A stretch of DNA of 64,000 nucleotides, from positions 5,084,001-5,148,000 of the forward strand of contig NW_027464602.1 in the NCBI RefSeq assembly GCF_043290135.1, written 5' to 3'. Of the stretch, positions 1-10,834 are shown one piece after another. The stretch's first letter is position 1; each line of letters opens with the position of its first letter. Made by a program: the position numbers and the translations under genes. Origin of the DNA: Rhipicephalus microplus. Its lineage: Eukaryota > Arthropoda > Arachnida > Ixodida > Ixodidae. The notes beneath the pieces were generated by a model. It saw nothing but the letters and a program-made list of their open reading frames with translations. It did no database searches and was not told the origin of the DNA.

Positions 1-2625
1 ACCGCCGGGTGGGCTCGAACCTCCGACCTTTTGGTTAACAGCCGATCACTCTAGCCAATTACGCCACGGAGACAGCCCTGCTCCACTCTCACCACCATCA
101 GAACATATCTTCAAAGCTATCAGCCCATAGAAAAAAAAGCGCCGCACAACCACCGGGTAGGCTCGAACCTCCAACATTTCGGTTAACAGCCGATCGCGCT
201 AGCCAATTACTCACGGAGACAGTCCTGCTCCACTCTCACCACCATAAGAACATATCTTCAAAGCTATCAGCCCAAAAAAAAGCACCGCACCACCACCGGG
301 TGGGCTCAAACCTCCAACCTTTCGGTTAACAGCCGATCACGCTAGCCAATTGCCCCACGAAGACAGTCGTGCTCCACTCTCACCACCGTCAAAACATTTC
401 TTCAGAGCTATCTCCCCCCAAAAAAAAGCACCGCACCACCACCGGTTGGGCTCGAACCTCCAACCTTTCGGTTAACAGCCGATCGCGCTAGCCAATTGCA
501 CCACGAAGACAGTCCTGCTCCACTCTCACTACCATCAGAACATATCTTCAAAGCTATTACCGCAAAAAAAAGCAACACACCACTCCCGGGAGGGCTCGAA
601 ACTCCAACCTTTCGGTTAACAGCCGATCGCGCTAGCCCATTGCGCCACGGAGGCAGTCATGCTCCACTCTCACCATCATCAGAACATATCTTCAAAGCTA
701 TCAGCGCAAAGAAAAAAAGCGCTGCACCACCATCGCGTGGGCTCGAACCTCCAACCTTTCGGTTAACAGCCGATCGCGCTAGCCCAGTGCGCCACGGAGA
801 CAGTCTTGCTCCAGTCTCACCACCATCAGAACATATCTTCAAAGCTATCAGCGCAAAGAAAAAAGGAAACACATCACTCCCGGGAGGGCTCGAAACTCCA
901 ACCTTTCGGTCAACAGCCGATCGCGCTACCAAATTGCGCCACGGAGGCAGTCATGCTCCACTCTCACCATCATCAGAACATATCTTCAAAGCTATCAGCG
1001 CAAAGAAAAAAAGCGCTGCACCACCATCGCGTGGGCTCGAACCTCCAACCTTTCGGTTAACAGCCGATCGCGCTAGCCCATGGCGCCACGGAGACAGTCT
1101 TGCTCCCCTCTCACCACCATCAGAACATATCTTCAAAGCTATCAGCCCAAAGAAAAAAAGCACCGCACCACCACCGGGTGGGCTCGAACCTCCAACCTTT
1201 CGGTTAACAGCCGATCGCGCTAGCCAATTGCGCCACGGAGACAGTCGTGCTCCACTCTCACCACCATCAGAACATATTTTCAAAGCTATCAGCGCATAAA
1301 AAAAGCAAGACACCACTCCCGGAATGGCTCGAACCTCCAACTTTTCGGTTAACAGCCGATCGCGCTGGCCAATTGCGCCACGGAGACAGTCCTTCTCCAC
1401 TCTCACCACAATTAGAACATATCTTCAAAGCTATCAGCCCAAAGAAAAAAAAGCGCCGCACCACCACCGGGTGCGCTCGAACTTCCAACCTTTCGGTTAA
1501 CAGCAGATCGCGCTAGCCAATTGCGCCACGGAGACATTCGTGCTCCACTCTCACCACCATCAGAACATATCTTCAAAGCTATCAGCGCAAAGAAAAAAGA
1601 TACACACCCCACCCAGGAGGGCTCGAACCTCCAACTTTTCGGTTAACAGCCGATCGCGCTACCAAATTGCGCCATGGAGACAGTCCTGCTCTACTCTCAC
1701 CACCATAAGAACATATCTTCAAAGCTATCAGCCCAAAGAAAAAAAGCGCCGCACCACCGCCGGGTGGGCTCGAAACTCCAACCTTTCGGTTAACAGCCGA
1801 TCGCGCTAGCCAATTGCGCCACGGAGACAGTCCTGCTCCACTCTCACCACCATCAGAACATATCTTCAAAGCTATCAGCCCAAACAAAAAAAGCGCCATA
1901 CCACCACCGGGTGGGCTCGAACCTCCGACCTTTTGGTTAACAGCCGATCGTGCTAGCCAATTGCGCCATGGAGACAGTCCTGCTCCACTCTCACCACCAT
2001 CAGAACATATCTTCAAAGCTATCAGCCCAAAAAAAGCGCCGCACCACCACCGGGTGGGCTCGAACCTCCAACCTTTCGGTTAACAGCCGATCGCGCTAGC
2101 AAATTGCGCCACGAAGACAGTCCTGCTCCACTCTCACTACCATCAGAACATATCTTCAAAGCTATTACCGCAAAGAAAAAAGCAACACACCACTCCCGGG
2201 AGGGCTCGAAACTCAAACCTTTCGGTTAACAGCCGATCGCACTAGCCCATTGCGCCACGGAGGCAGTCTTGCTCCACTCTCACCATCATCAGAACATATC
2301 TTCAAAGCTATCAGCGCAAAGACAAAAAGCGCTGCACCACCACCGCGTGGGCTCGAACCTCCAACCTTTCGGTTAACAGCCGATCGCGCTAGCCCATTGC
2401 GCCACGGAGACAGTCTTGCTCCACTCTCACCACTATCAGAACATATCTTCAAAGCTATCAGCGAAAAGAAAAAAAAGCGCCGCACCACCACCGGGTGGGC
2501 TCGAACCTCCAACTTTTCGGTTAACAGCCGAGCACGCTAGCCAATTGCGCCGCGGAGACAGTCCTGCTCCACTCTCACCACCATCAGAACATATCTTCAA
2601 AGCTATCAGCCCACAGAAAAAAAGC

Positions 2626-5600
2626 GCCGCACAACCACCGGGTAGGCTCGAACCTCCAACTTTTCGGTTAACAGCCGATCGCGCTAGCCGATTGCGCCAC
2701 GGAGACAGTCCTGCTCCACTCTCACTACCATAAGAACATATCTTCAAAGCTATCAGCCCAAAGAAAAAAAAGCGCCGCACCACCGCCGGGTGGGCTCGAA
2801 CGTCCAACCTTTTGGTTAACAGCCGATCGCTCTAGCCAATTGCGCCACGGAGACAGTCCTGCTCCACTCTCACCATCATCAGAACATATCTTCAAAGCTA
2901 TCAGCCCAAAGAAAAAAAAGCGCCGCACCACCACCGGGTGGGCTCGAACCTCCAACTTTTCGGTTAACAGCCGATCACGCTAGCCAATTGCGCCACGGAG
3001 ACAGTCCTGCTCCACTCTCACCACCGTCAGACCATTTCTTCAGAGCTATCACCGCAAAGAAAAAAAAGCGCCGCACCACCACCGGGTGGGCTCGAACCTC
3101 CAACCTTTCGGTTAACTGCCGATCGCCCTAGCCAATTGTGCCACGGAGACAGTCATGCTCCACTCTCACCACCTTCAGAACATATCTTCAAAGCTATCAG
3201 CCCACGGAAACAAAAGCGCCGCACAACCACAGGGTAGGCTCGAACCTCCAACTTTTCGGTTAACAGCCGATCGCGCTAGCCAATTGCGCCACGGAGACAG
3301 TCCTGCTCCACTCTCACCACCATAAGAACATATCTTCAAAGTTATCAGCCCAAAGAAACAAAAGCGCCACACAACCACCGGGTAGGCTCGAACCTCCAAC
3401 TTTTCTGTTAACAGCCGATCGCGCTAGCCAATTGCGCCACGGAGACAGTCCTGCTCCACTCTCACCACCGTAAGAACATATCTTCAAAGCTATCAGCCAA
3501 AAAAAAAGCGCCGCACCACCACCGGGTGGGCTGGAACCTCCGACCTTTTGGTTAACAGCCGATGGCGCTAGCCATTTTTGCCACGGAGACAGTCCTGCTC
3601 CACTCTCACAACCATAAGAACATATCTTCAAAGCTATCAGCCCAAAGAAAAAAAAGCGCCGCACCACCACCGAGTGGGCTCGAACCTCCAACTTTTCGGT
3701 TAACAGACGATCACGCTAGCCAATTGCGCCACGGAGACAGTCCTGCTCCACTCTCACCACCATCAGAACATATCTTCAAAGCTATCAGCAGACAGAAAAA
3801 AAAGCGCCGCACAACCACCGGGTAGGCTCCAACCTCCAACTTTTCGGTTAACAGCCGATCGCGCTAGCCAATTGCGCCACGGAGACAGTCCTGCTCCACT
3901 CTCACCACCATAAGAACATATCTTCAAAGCTATCAGCCCAAAGAAAAAAAAGCGCCGCACCACCACCGGGTGGGCTCGAACCTCCGACCTTTTGGTTAAC
4001 AGCCGATCGCTCTAGCCAATTGCGCCACGGAGACAGTCCTCCTCCAATCTCACCACCATCAGAGCATATATTCAAAGCTATCAGCCCAAAGAAAAAAAAG
4101 CGCCGCACCACCACCGGGTGGGCTCGAACCTCCAACTTTTTGGTTAACAGCCGATCACGCTAGCCAATTACGCCACGGAGACAGTCCTGCTCCACTCTCA
4201 CCACCATCAGAACATATCTTCAAAGCTATCAGCCCACAAAAAAAGCGCCACACAACCACCGGGTAGGCTCGAACCTCCAACTTTTCTGTTAACAGCCGAT
4301 CGCGCTAGCCAATTGCGCCACGGAGACAGTCCTGCTCCACTCTCACCACCGTAAGAACATATCTTCAAAGCTATCAGCCCCAAAAAAGCGCCGCACCACC
4401 ACCGGGTGGGCTGGAACCTCCTACCTTTCGGTTAACAGCCGATCACGCCTGCCAATTGCCCCACGGAGACAGTCGTGCTCCACTCTCACCACCGTCAGAA
4501 CAGATCTTCAGAGCTATCCCCCCCAAAGAAAAAAAAAGCGCCGCACCACCACCGGTTGGGCTCGAACCTCCAACCTTTCGGTTAACAGCTGATCGCGCTA
4601 GCCAATTGCGCCACGAAGACAGTCCTGCTCTACTCTCACCACCATCAGAACATATCTTCAAAGCTATTACCGCAAAGAAAAAAGCAACACACCACTCACG
4701 GGAGGGCTCGAAACTCAAACCTTTCGGTTAACAGCCGATCGCGCTAGCCCATTGCGCCACGGAGGCAGGCTTGCTCCACTCTCACCATCATCAGAACATA
4801 TCTTCAAAGCTATCAGCGCAAAGAAAAAAAGCGCTGCACCACCACCGCGTGGGCTCGAACGTCCAACCTTTCGGTTAACAGCCGATCGCGCTAGCCCATT
4901 GCTCCACGGAGACAGTCTTGCTCCACTCTCACCACCATCAGAACATAACTTCAAAGCTATCAGCGCAAAGAAAAAAGCAACACACCACTAATGGGAGGGC
5001 TCAAAACTCCAACCTTTCGGTCAACAGCTGAACGCGCTAGCCCATTGCGCCACGGAGACAGTCTTGCTGCCCTCTCACCACCATCAGAACATATCTTCAA
5101 AGCTATCAGCGCAAAGAAAAAAGCAAAACACCACTCCCGGGAGGGCTCGAACCTCAAACTTTTCGGTTTACAGCCGATCGCGCTGGCCAATTGCGCCACG
5201 GAGACAGTCCTGCTCCACTCTCACCACAATTAGAACATATCTTCAAAGCTATCAGCCCAAAGAAAAAAAAGAGCCGCACCACCACCGGGTGGGCTCGAAC
5301 CTCCAACCTTTCGGTTAACAGCAGATCGCGCTAGCCAATTGCGCCACGGAGACAATCGTGCTCCACTCTCACCACCACCAGAACATATCTTCAAAGCTAT
5401 CAGCGCAAAGAAAAAAGCAACACACCCCACCCGGGACGGCTCGAACCTCCAAATTTTCGGTTAACAGCCGATCGCGCTAGCCAATTGCGCCACGGGGACC
5501 GTCCTGCTCCACTCTCACCACCGTCAGACCATTTCTTCAAAGCTATCACCCCAAAGAAAAAAAAAGCGCCGCACCACCACCGGGTGGGCTCGAACCTCCA

Positions 5601-6598
5601 AACTTTCGGTTAACTGCCGATCGCGCTAGCCAATTGTGCCACGGAGACAGTCCTGCTCTACTCTCACCACCATCAGAACATATCTTCAAAGCTATCAGCC
5701 CAGAGAAAAAAAAGCGCCGCACCACCGCCGGGTGGGCTCGAAACTCCAACCTTTCGGTTAACCGCCGATCGCCCTAGCCAATTGCGCCACAGAGACAGTC
5801 CTGCTCCACTCTCACCACCATCAGAACATATTTTCAAAGCTATCAGCCCAAAGAAAAAAAGCGCCATACCATCACCGCATGGGCTCGAACCTCCGACCTT
5901 TTGGTTAACAGCCGATCGCGCTAGCCAATTGCGCCACGGAGACAGTCCTGCTCCACTCTCACCACCATCAGAACATATATTCAAAGCTATCAGCCCAAAG
6001 AAAAAAAGCGCCGCACCACCACCGGGTGGGCTCGAACCTCCAACTGTTCGGTTAACAGCCGATCACGCTAGCCAATTACGCCACGGAGACAGTCCTGCTC
6101 CACTCTCACCACCATCAGAACATATCTTCAAAGCTATCAGCCCACAGAAAAAAAAGCGCCACACAACCACCGGGTAGGCTCGAACCTCCAACTTTTCGGT
6201 TAACAGCCGATCGCGCTAGCCAATTGCGCCACGGAGACAGTCCTGCTCCACTCTCACCACCATAACAACATATCTTCAAAGCTATCAGCCCAAAGAAAAA
6301 ATAGCGCCGCACCACCACCGGGTGGGCTCGAACCTCCGACCTTTTGGTTAACAGCCGGTCGCGCTAGCCAATCGCTCTACCGGAGACAGTCCTGCTCCAC
6401 TCTCACCACCATAAAAACATATCTTTAAAGCTATCAGCCCAAAGAAAAAAAAGCGCCGCACCACCACCGGGTGCTCTCGAACCTCCAACCTTTCGGTTAA
6501 CAGCTGATTGCGCTAGCCAATTGCGCCACGGAGACAGTCCTGCTTTACTCTCACCATCATCAGAACATATCTTAAAAGCTATCAGCGCAAAAAAAAGC
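2626..6598 (+). repeat. 3,973-bp higher-order duplication, copy 1
   Basis: Twenty-seven monomers that recur directly downstream with a constant offset of 3,973 bp and no net insertion or deletion. The left junction lies in the A run and GCGCCGCAC before a plus-strand GGGTAGGCTCG monomer; sequence left of it (about 2,560-2,620) does not match the equivalent part of copy 2. One difference noted by eye is G at 5,069 against C at 9,042. Confidence 0.88.
5132..5205 (-). pseudogene. tRNA-like unit with GTA (Tyr) anticodon
   Basis: The anticodon loop reads CTGTAAA in place of CTGTTAA, so positions 34-36 (5,169-5,171) are GTA, the tyrosine anticodon. The rest of the body is still tRNA-Asn-derived, so identity elements for tyrosyl-tRNA synthetase are not expected. 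The unit also has TGAGG/CCTCC in the T stem (four of five pairs) and D loop AATTGGCCA. Confidence 0.75.
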
Positions 6599-9500
6599 GC
6601 CGCACAACCACCGGGTAGGCTCGAACCTCCAACTTTTCGGTTAACAGCCGATCGCGCTAGCCGATTGCGCCACGGAGACAGTCCTGCTCCACTCTCACTA
6701 CCATAAGAACATATCTTCAAAGCTATCAGCCCAAAGAAAAAAAAGCGCCGCACCACCGCCGGGTGGGCTCGAACGTCCAACCTTTTGGTTAACAGCCGAT
6801 CGCTCTAGCCAATTGCGCCACGGAGACAGTCCTGCTCCACTCTCACCATCATCAGAACATATCTTCAAAGCTATCAGCCCAAAGAAAAAAAAGCGCCGCA
6901 CCACCACCGGGTGGGCTCGAACCTCCAACTTTTCGGTTAACAGCCGATCACGCTAGCCAATTGCGCCACGGAGACAGTCCTGCTCCACTCTCACCACCGT
7001 CAGACCATTTCTTCAGAGCTATCACCGCAAAGAAAAAAAAGCGCCGCACCACCACCGGGTGGGCTCGAACCTCCAACCTTTCGGTTAACTGCCGATCGCC
7101 CTAGCCAATTGTGCCACGGAGACAGTCATGCTCCACTCTCACCACCTTCAGAACATATCTTCAAAGCTATCAGCCCACGGAAACAAAAGCGCCGCACAAC
7201 CACAGGGTAGGCTCGAACCTCCAACTTTTCGGTTAACAGCCGATCGCGCTAGCCAATTGCGCCACGGAGACAGTCCTGCTCCACTCTCACCACCATAAGA
7301 ACATATCTTCAAAGTTATCAGCCCAAAGAAACAAAAGCGCCACACAACCACCGGGTAGGCTCGAACCTCCAACTTTTCTGTTAACAGCCGATCGCGCTAG
7401 CCAATTGCGCCACGGAGACAGTCCTGCTCCACTCTCACCACCGTAAGAACATATCTTCAAAGCTATCAGCCAAAAAAAAAGCGCCGCACCACCACCGGGT
7501 GGGCTGGAACCTCCGACCTTTTGGTTAACAGCCGATGGCGCTAGCCATTTTTGCCACGGAGACAGTCCTGCTCCACTCTCACAACCATAAGAACATATCT
7601 TCAAAGCTATCAGCCCAAAGAAAAAAAAGCGCCGCACCACCACCGAGTGGGCTCGAACCTCCAACTTTTCGGTTAACAGACGATCACGCTAGCCAATTGC
7701 GCCACGGAGACAGTCCTGCTCCACTCTCACCACCATCAGAACATATCTTCAAAGCTATCAGCAGACAGAAAAAAAAGCGCCGCACAACCACCGGGTAGGC
7801 TCCAACCTCCAACTTTTCGGTTAACAGCCGATCGCGCTAGCCAATTGCGCCACGGAGACAGTCCTGCTCCACTCTCACCACCATAAGAACATATCTTCAA
7901 AGCTATCAGCCCAAAGAAAAAAAAGCGCCGCACCACCACCGGGTGGGCTCGAACCTCCGACCTTTTGGTTAACAGCCGATCGCTCTAGCCAATTGCGCCA
8001 CGGAGACAGTCCTCCTCCAATCTCACCACCATCAGAGCATATATTCAAAGCTATCAGCCCAAAGAAAAAAAAGCGCCGCACCACCACCGGGTGGGCTCGA
8101 ACCTCCAACTTTTTGGTTAACAGCCGATCACGCTAGCCAATTACGCCACGGAGACAGTCCTGCTCCACTCTCACCACCATCAGAACATATCTTCAAAGCT
8201 ATCAGCCCACAAAAAAAGCGCCACACAACCACCGGGTAGGCTCGAACCTCCAACTTTTCTGTTAACAGCCGATCGCGCTAGCCAATTGCGCCACGGAGAC
8301 AGTCCTGCTCCACTCTCACCACCGTAAGAACATATCTTCAAAGCTATCAGCCCCAAAAAAGCGCCGCACCACCACCGGGTGGGCTGGAACCTCCTACCTT
8401 TCGGTTAACAGCCGATCACGCCTGCCAATTGCCCCACGGAGACAGTCGTGCTCCACTCTCACCACCGTCAGAACAGATCTTCAGAGCTATCCCCCCCAAA
8501 GAAAAAAAAAGCGCCGCACCACCACCGGTTGGGCTCGAACCTCCAACCTTTCGGTTAACAGCTGATCGCGCTAGCCAATTGCGCCACGAAGACAGTCCTG
8601 CTCTACTCTCACCACCATCAGAACATATCTTCAAAGCTATTACCGCAAAGAAAAAAGCAACACACCACTCACGGGAGGGCTCGAAACTCAAACCTTTCGG
8701 TTAACAGCCGATCGCGCTAGCCCATTGCGCCACGGAGGCAGGCTTGCTCCACTCTCACCATCATCAGAACATATCTTCAAAGCTATCAGCGCAAAGAAAA
8801 AAAGCGCTGCACCACCACCGCGTGGGCTCGAACGTCCAACCTTTCGGTTAACAGCCGATCGCGCTAGCCCATTGCTCCACGGAGACAGTCTTGCTCCACT
8901 CTCACCACCATCAGAACATAACTTCAAAGCTATCAGCGCAAAGAAAAAAGCAACACACCACTAATGGGAGGGCTCAAAACTCCAACCTTTCGGTCAACAG
9001 CTGAACGCGCTAGCCCATTGCGCCACGGAGACAGTCTTGCTCCCCTCTCACCACCATCAGAACATATCTTCAAAGCTATCAGCGCAAAGAAAAAAGCAAA
9101 ACACCACTCCCGGGAGGGCTCGAACCTCAAACTTTTCGGTTTACAGCCGATCGCGCTGGCCAATTGCGCCACGGAGACAGTCCTGCTCCACTCTCACCAC
9201 AATTAGAACATATCTTCAAAGCTATCAGCCCAAAGAAAAAAAAGAGCCGCACCACCACCGGGTGGGCTCGAACCTCCAACCTTTCGGTTAACAGCAGATC
9301 GCGCTAGCCAATTGCGCCACGGAGACAATCGTGCTCCACTCTCACCACCACCAGAACATATCTTCAAAGCTATCAGCGCAAAGAAAAAAGCAACACACCC
9401 CACCCGGGACGGCTCGAACCTCCAAATTTTCGGTTAACAGCCGATCGCGCTAGCCAATTGCGCCACGGGGACCGTCCTGCTCCACTCTCACCACCGTCAG

Positions 9501-10571
9501 ACCATTTCTTCAAAGCTATCACCCCAAAGAAAAAAAAAGCGCCGCACCACCACCGGGTGGGCTCGAACCTCCAAACTTTCGGTTAACTGCCGATCGCGCT
9601 AGCCAATTGTGCCACGGAGACAGTCCTGCTCTACTCTCACCACCATCAGAACATATCTTCAAAGCTATCAGCCCAGAGAAAAAAAAGCGCCGCACCACCG
9701 CCGGGTGGGCTCGAAACTCCAACCTTTCGGTTAACCGCCGATCGCCCTAGCCAATTGCGCCACAGAGACAGTCCTGCTCCACTCTCACCACCATCAGAAC
9801 ATATTTTCAAAGCTATCAGCCCAAAGAAAAAAAGCGCCATACCATCACCGCATGGGCTCGAACCTCCGACCTTTTGGTTAACAGCCGATCGCGCTAGCCA
9901 ATTGCGCCACGGAGACAGTCCTGCTCCACTCTCACCACCATCAGAACATATATTCAAAGCTATCAGCCCAAAGAAAAAAAGCGCCGCACCACCACCGGGT
10001 GGGCTCGAACCTCCAACTGTTCGGTTAACAGCCGATCACGCTAGCCAATTACGCCACGGAGACAGTCCTGCTCCACTCTCACCACCATCAGAACATATCT
10101 TCAAAGCTATCAGCCCACAGAAAAAAAAGCGCCACACAACCACCGGGTAGGCTCGAACCTCCAACTTTTCGGTTAACAGCCGATCGCGCTAGCCAATTGC
10201 GCCACGGAGACAGTCCTGCTCCACTCTCACCACCATAACAACATATCTTCAAAGCTATCAGCCCAAAGAAAAAATAGCGCCGCACCACCACCGGGTGGGC
10301 TCGAACCTCCGACCTTTTGGTTAACAGCCGGTCGCGCTAGCCAATCGCTCTACCGGAGACAGTCCTGCTCCACTCTCACCACCATAAAAACATATCTTTA
10401 AAGCTATCAGCCCAAAGAAAAAAAAGCGCCGCACCACCACCGGGTGCTCTCGAACCTCCAACCTTTCGGTTAACAGCTGATTGCGCTAGCCAATTGCGCC
10501 ACGGAGACAGTCCTGCTTTACTCTCACCATCATCAGAACATATCTTAAAAGCTATCAGCGCAAAAAAAAGC
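6599..10571 (+). repeat. 3,973-bp higher-order duplication, copy 2
   Basis: Direct tandem copy of 2,626-6,598. Both copies end in CAGCGCAAAAAAAAGCG (6,598 and 10,571), after which 10,572 onward diverges to a different monomer class. The near identity means a recent unequal exchange, or less likely an assembly duplication. Confidence 0.88.
9105..9178 (-). pseudogene. tRNA-like unit with GTA anticodon (second copy)
   Basis: Exact positional duplicate of the 5,132-5,205 unit inside the second copy of the 3,973-bp duplication. The anticodon triplet lies at 9,142-9,144. Confidence 0.75.
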
Positions 10572-10578
10572 GCTGCAC

Positions 10579-10652
10579 CACCACCAGGTTGGCTCGAACC
10601 TCCAACCTTTCGGTTAGCAGCCGATCGCGCTAGCCCATTGCGCCACGGAGAC
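10579..10652 (-). pseudogene. tRNA-like unit with GCT (Ser) anticodon
   Basis: Loop CTGCTAA gives anticodon GCT at 10,616-10,618. The body has no long variable arm, so it could not act as a normal serine tRNA. Its T stem (GGAGG/CAACC) is also weakened. It sits just past the right end of the 3,973-bp duplication. Confidence 0.7.
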
Positions 10653-10709
10653 AGTCTTGCTCCACTCTCACCACCATCAGAACATATCTTCAAAGCTATC
10701 AGCGCAAAG

Positions 10710-10716
10710 AAAAAAA
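10710..10716 (-). terminator. T7 Pol III terminator of representative unit
   Basis: Seven consecutive T on the minus strand, 9 nt after the 3' end of the tRNA-like body. Pol III needs four or more T to terminate. The same run is present in every monomer I inspected, from T4 (for example the GAAAAG unit near 24,965) to ten T (63,984 onward). Confidence 0.7.
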
Positions 10717-10736
10717 GCGCTGCACCACCACCGGGT

Positions 10737-10747
10737 GGGCTCGAACC
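10737..10747 (-). promoter_or_regulatory. B box of representative unit
   Basis: Minus-strand GGTTCGAGCCC matches the Pol III B box GGTTCGANNCC exactly and is the T arm of the tRNA-like body. Monomers of the class with plus-strand GCTCGAAACTC have G53 changed to T, which weakens both the box and the T stem; those with GCTCGAACCTC keep it. Confidence 0.75.
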
Positions 10748-10780
10748 TCCAACCTTTCGGTTAACAGCCGATCGCGCTAG

Positions 10781-10792
10781 CCCATTGCGCCA
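10781..10792 (-). promoter_or_regulatory. A box of representative unit
   Basis: Minus-strand TGGCGCAATGGG covers tRNA positions 8-19 and fits the Pol III A box (TRGYNNARNNGG). Nearly all monomers keep TGGCGCAAT here; many read TGGCGCAATTGG. Binding by TFIIIC is inferred from family knowledge. Confidence 0.7.
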
Positions 10793-10830
10793 CGGAGACA
10801 GTCTTGCTCCACTCTCACCACCGTCAGAAC

Positions 10831-10834
10831 ATAT
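10831..10834 (-). promoter_or_regulatory. TATA-like ATAT upstream of unit
   Basis: The spacer word GATATG places ATAT at -32 to -35 from the tRNA-like 5' end (10,799). Arthropod tRNA and 5S genes are known to use a TATA-like element near -30, so position and sequence are suggestive. ATAT is kept in most but not all monomers (some read ATTT, AGAT or AACT). Function is inference only. Confidence 0.3.

Larger units (their letters stand above)
10726..10799 (-). pseudogene. Representative tRNA-Asn(GTT)-like unit
   Basis: Typical array unit. On the minus strand it reads acceptor GTCTCCG, TG, D stem GCGC with loop AATGGGCTA and GCGC, G26, anticodon stem ATCGG, loop CTGTTAA (anticodon GTT), CCGAA, variable AGGTT, T stem GGAGG, loop TTCGAGC, CCACC, then CGGTGGT. 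The order and most bases match animal tRNA-Asn. The mismatches are A27-A43 in the anticodon stem, A51-A63 in the T stem and T4-T69 in the acceptor, with wobble pairs at 1-72 and 2-71. No CCA is encoded, as expected in eukaryotes. The match identifies the origin firmly; charging with asparagine looks doubtful with three mismatched stems. A tRNA-gene scan could still score some of these units as genes. Confidence 0.88.

Noticed and set aside
496..1299. 267-codon open frame on the plus strand, and many similar frames of 60-260 codons over the array
   Set aside because: They are translations of the 147-bp repeat. The frame changes whenever the A run varies in length, equivalent frames exist on both strands, and no frame is kept over the array.
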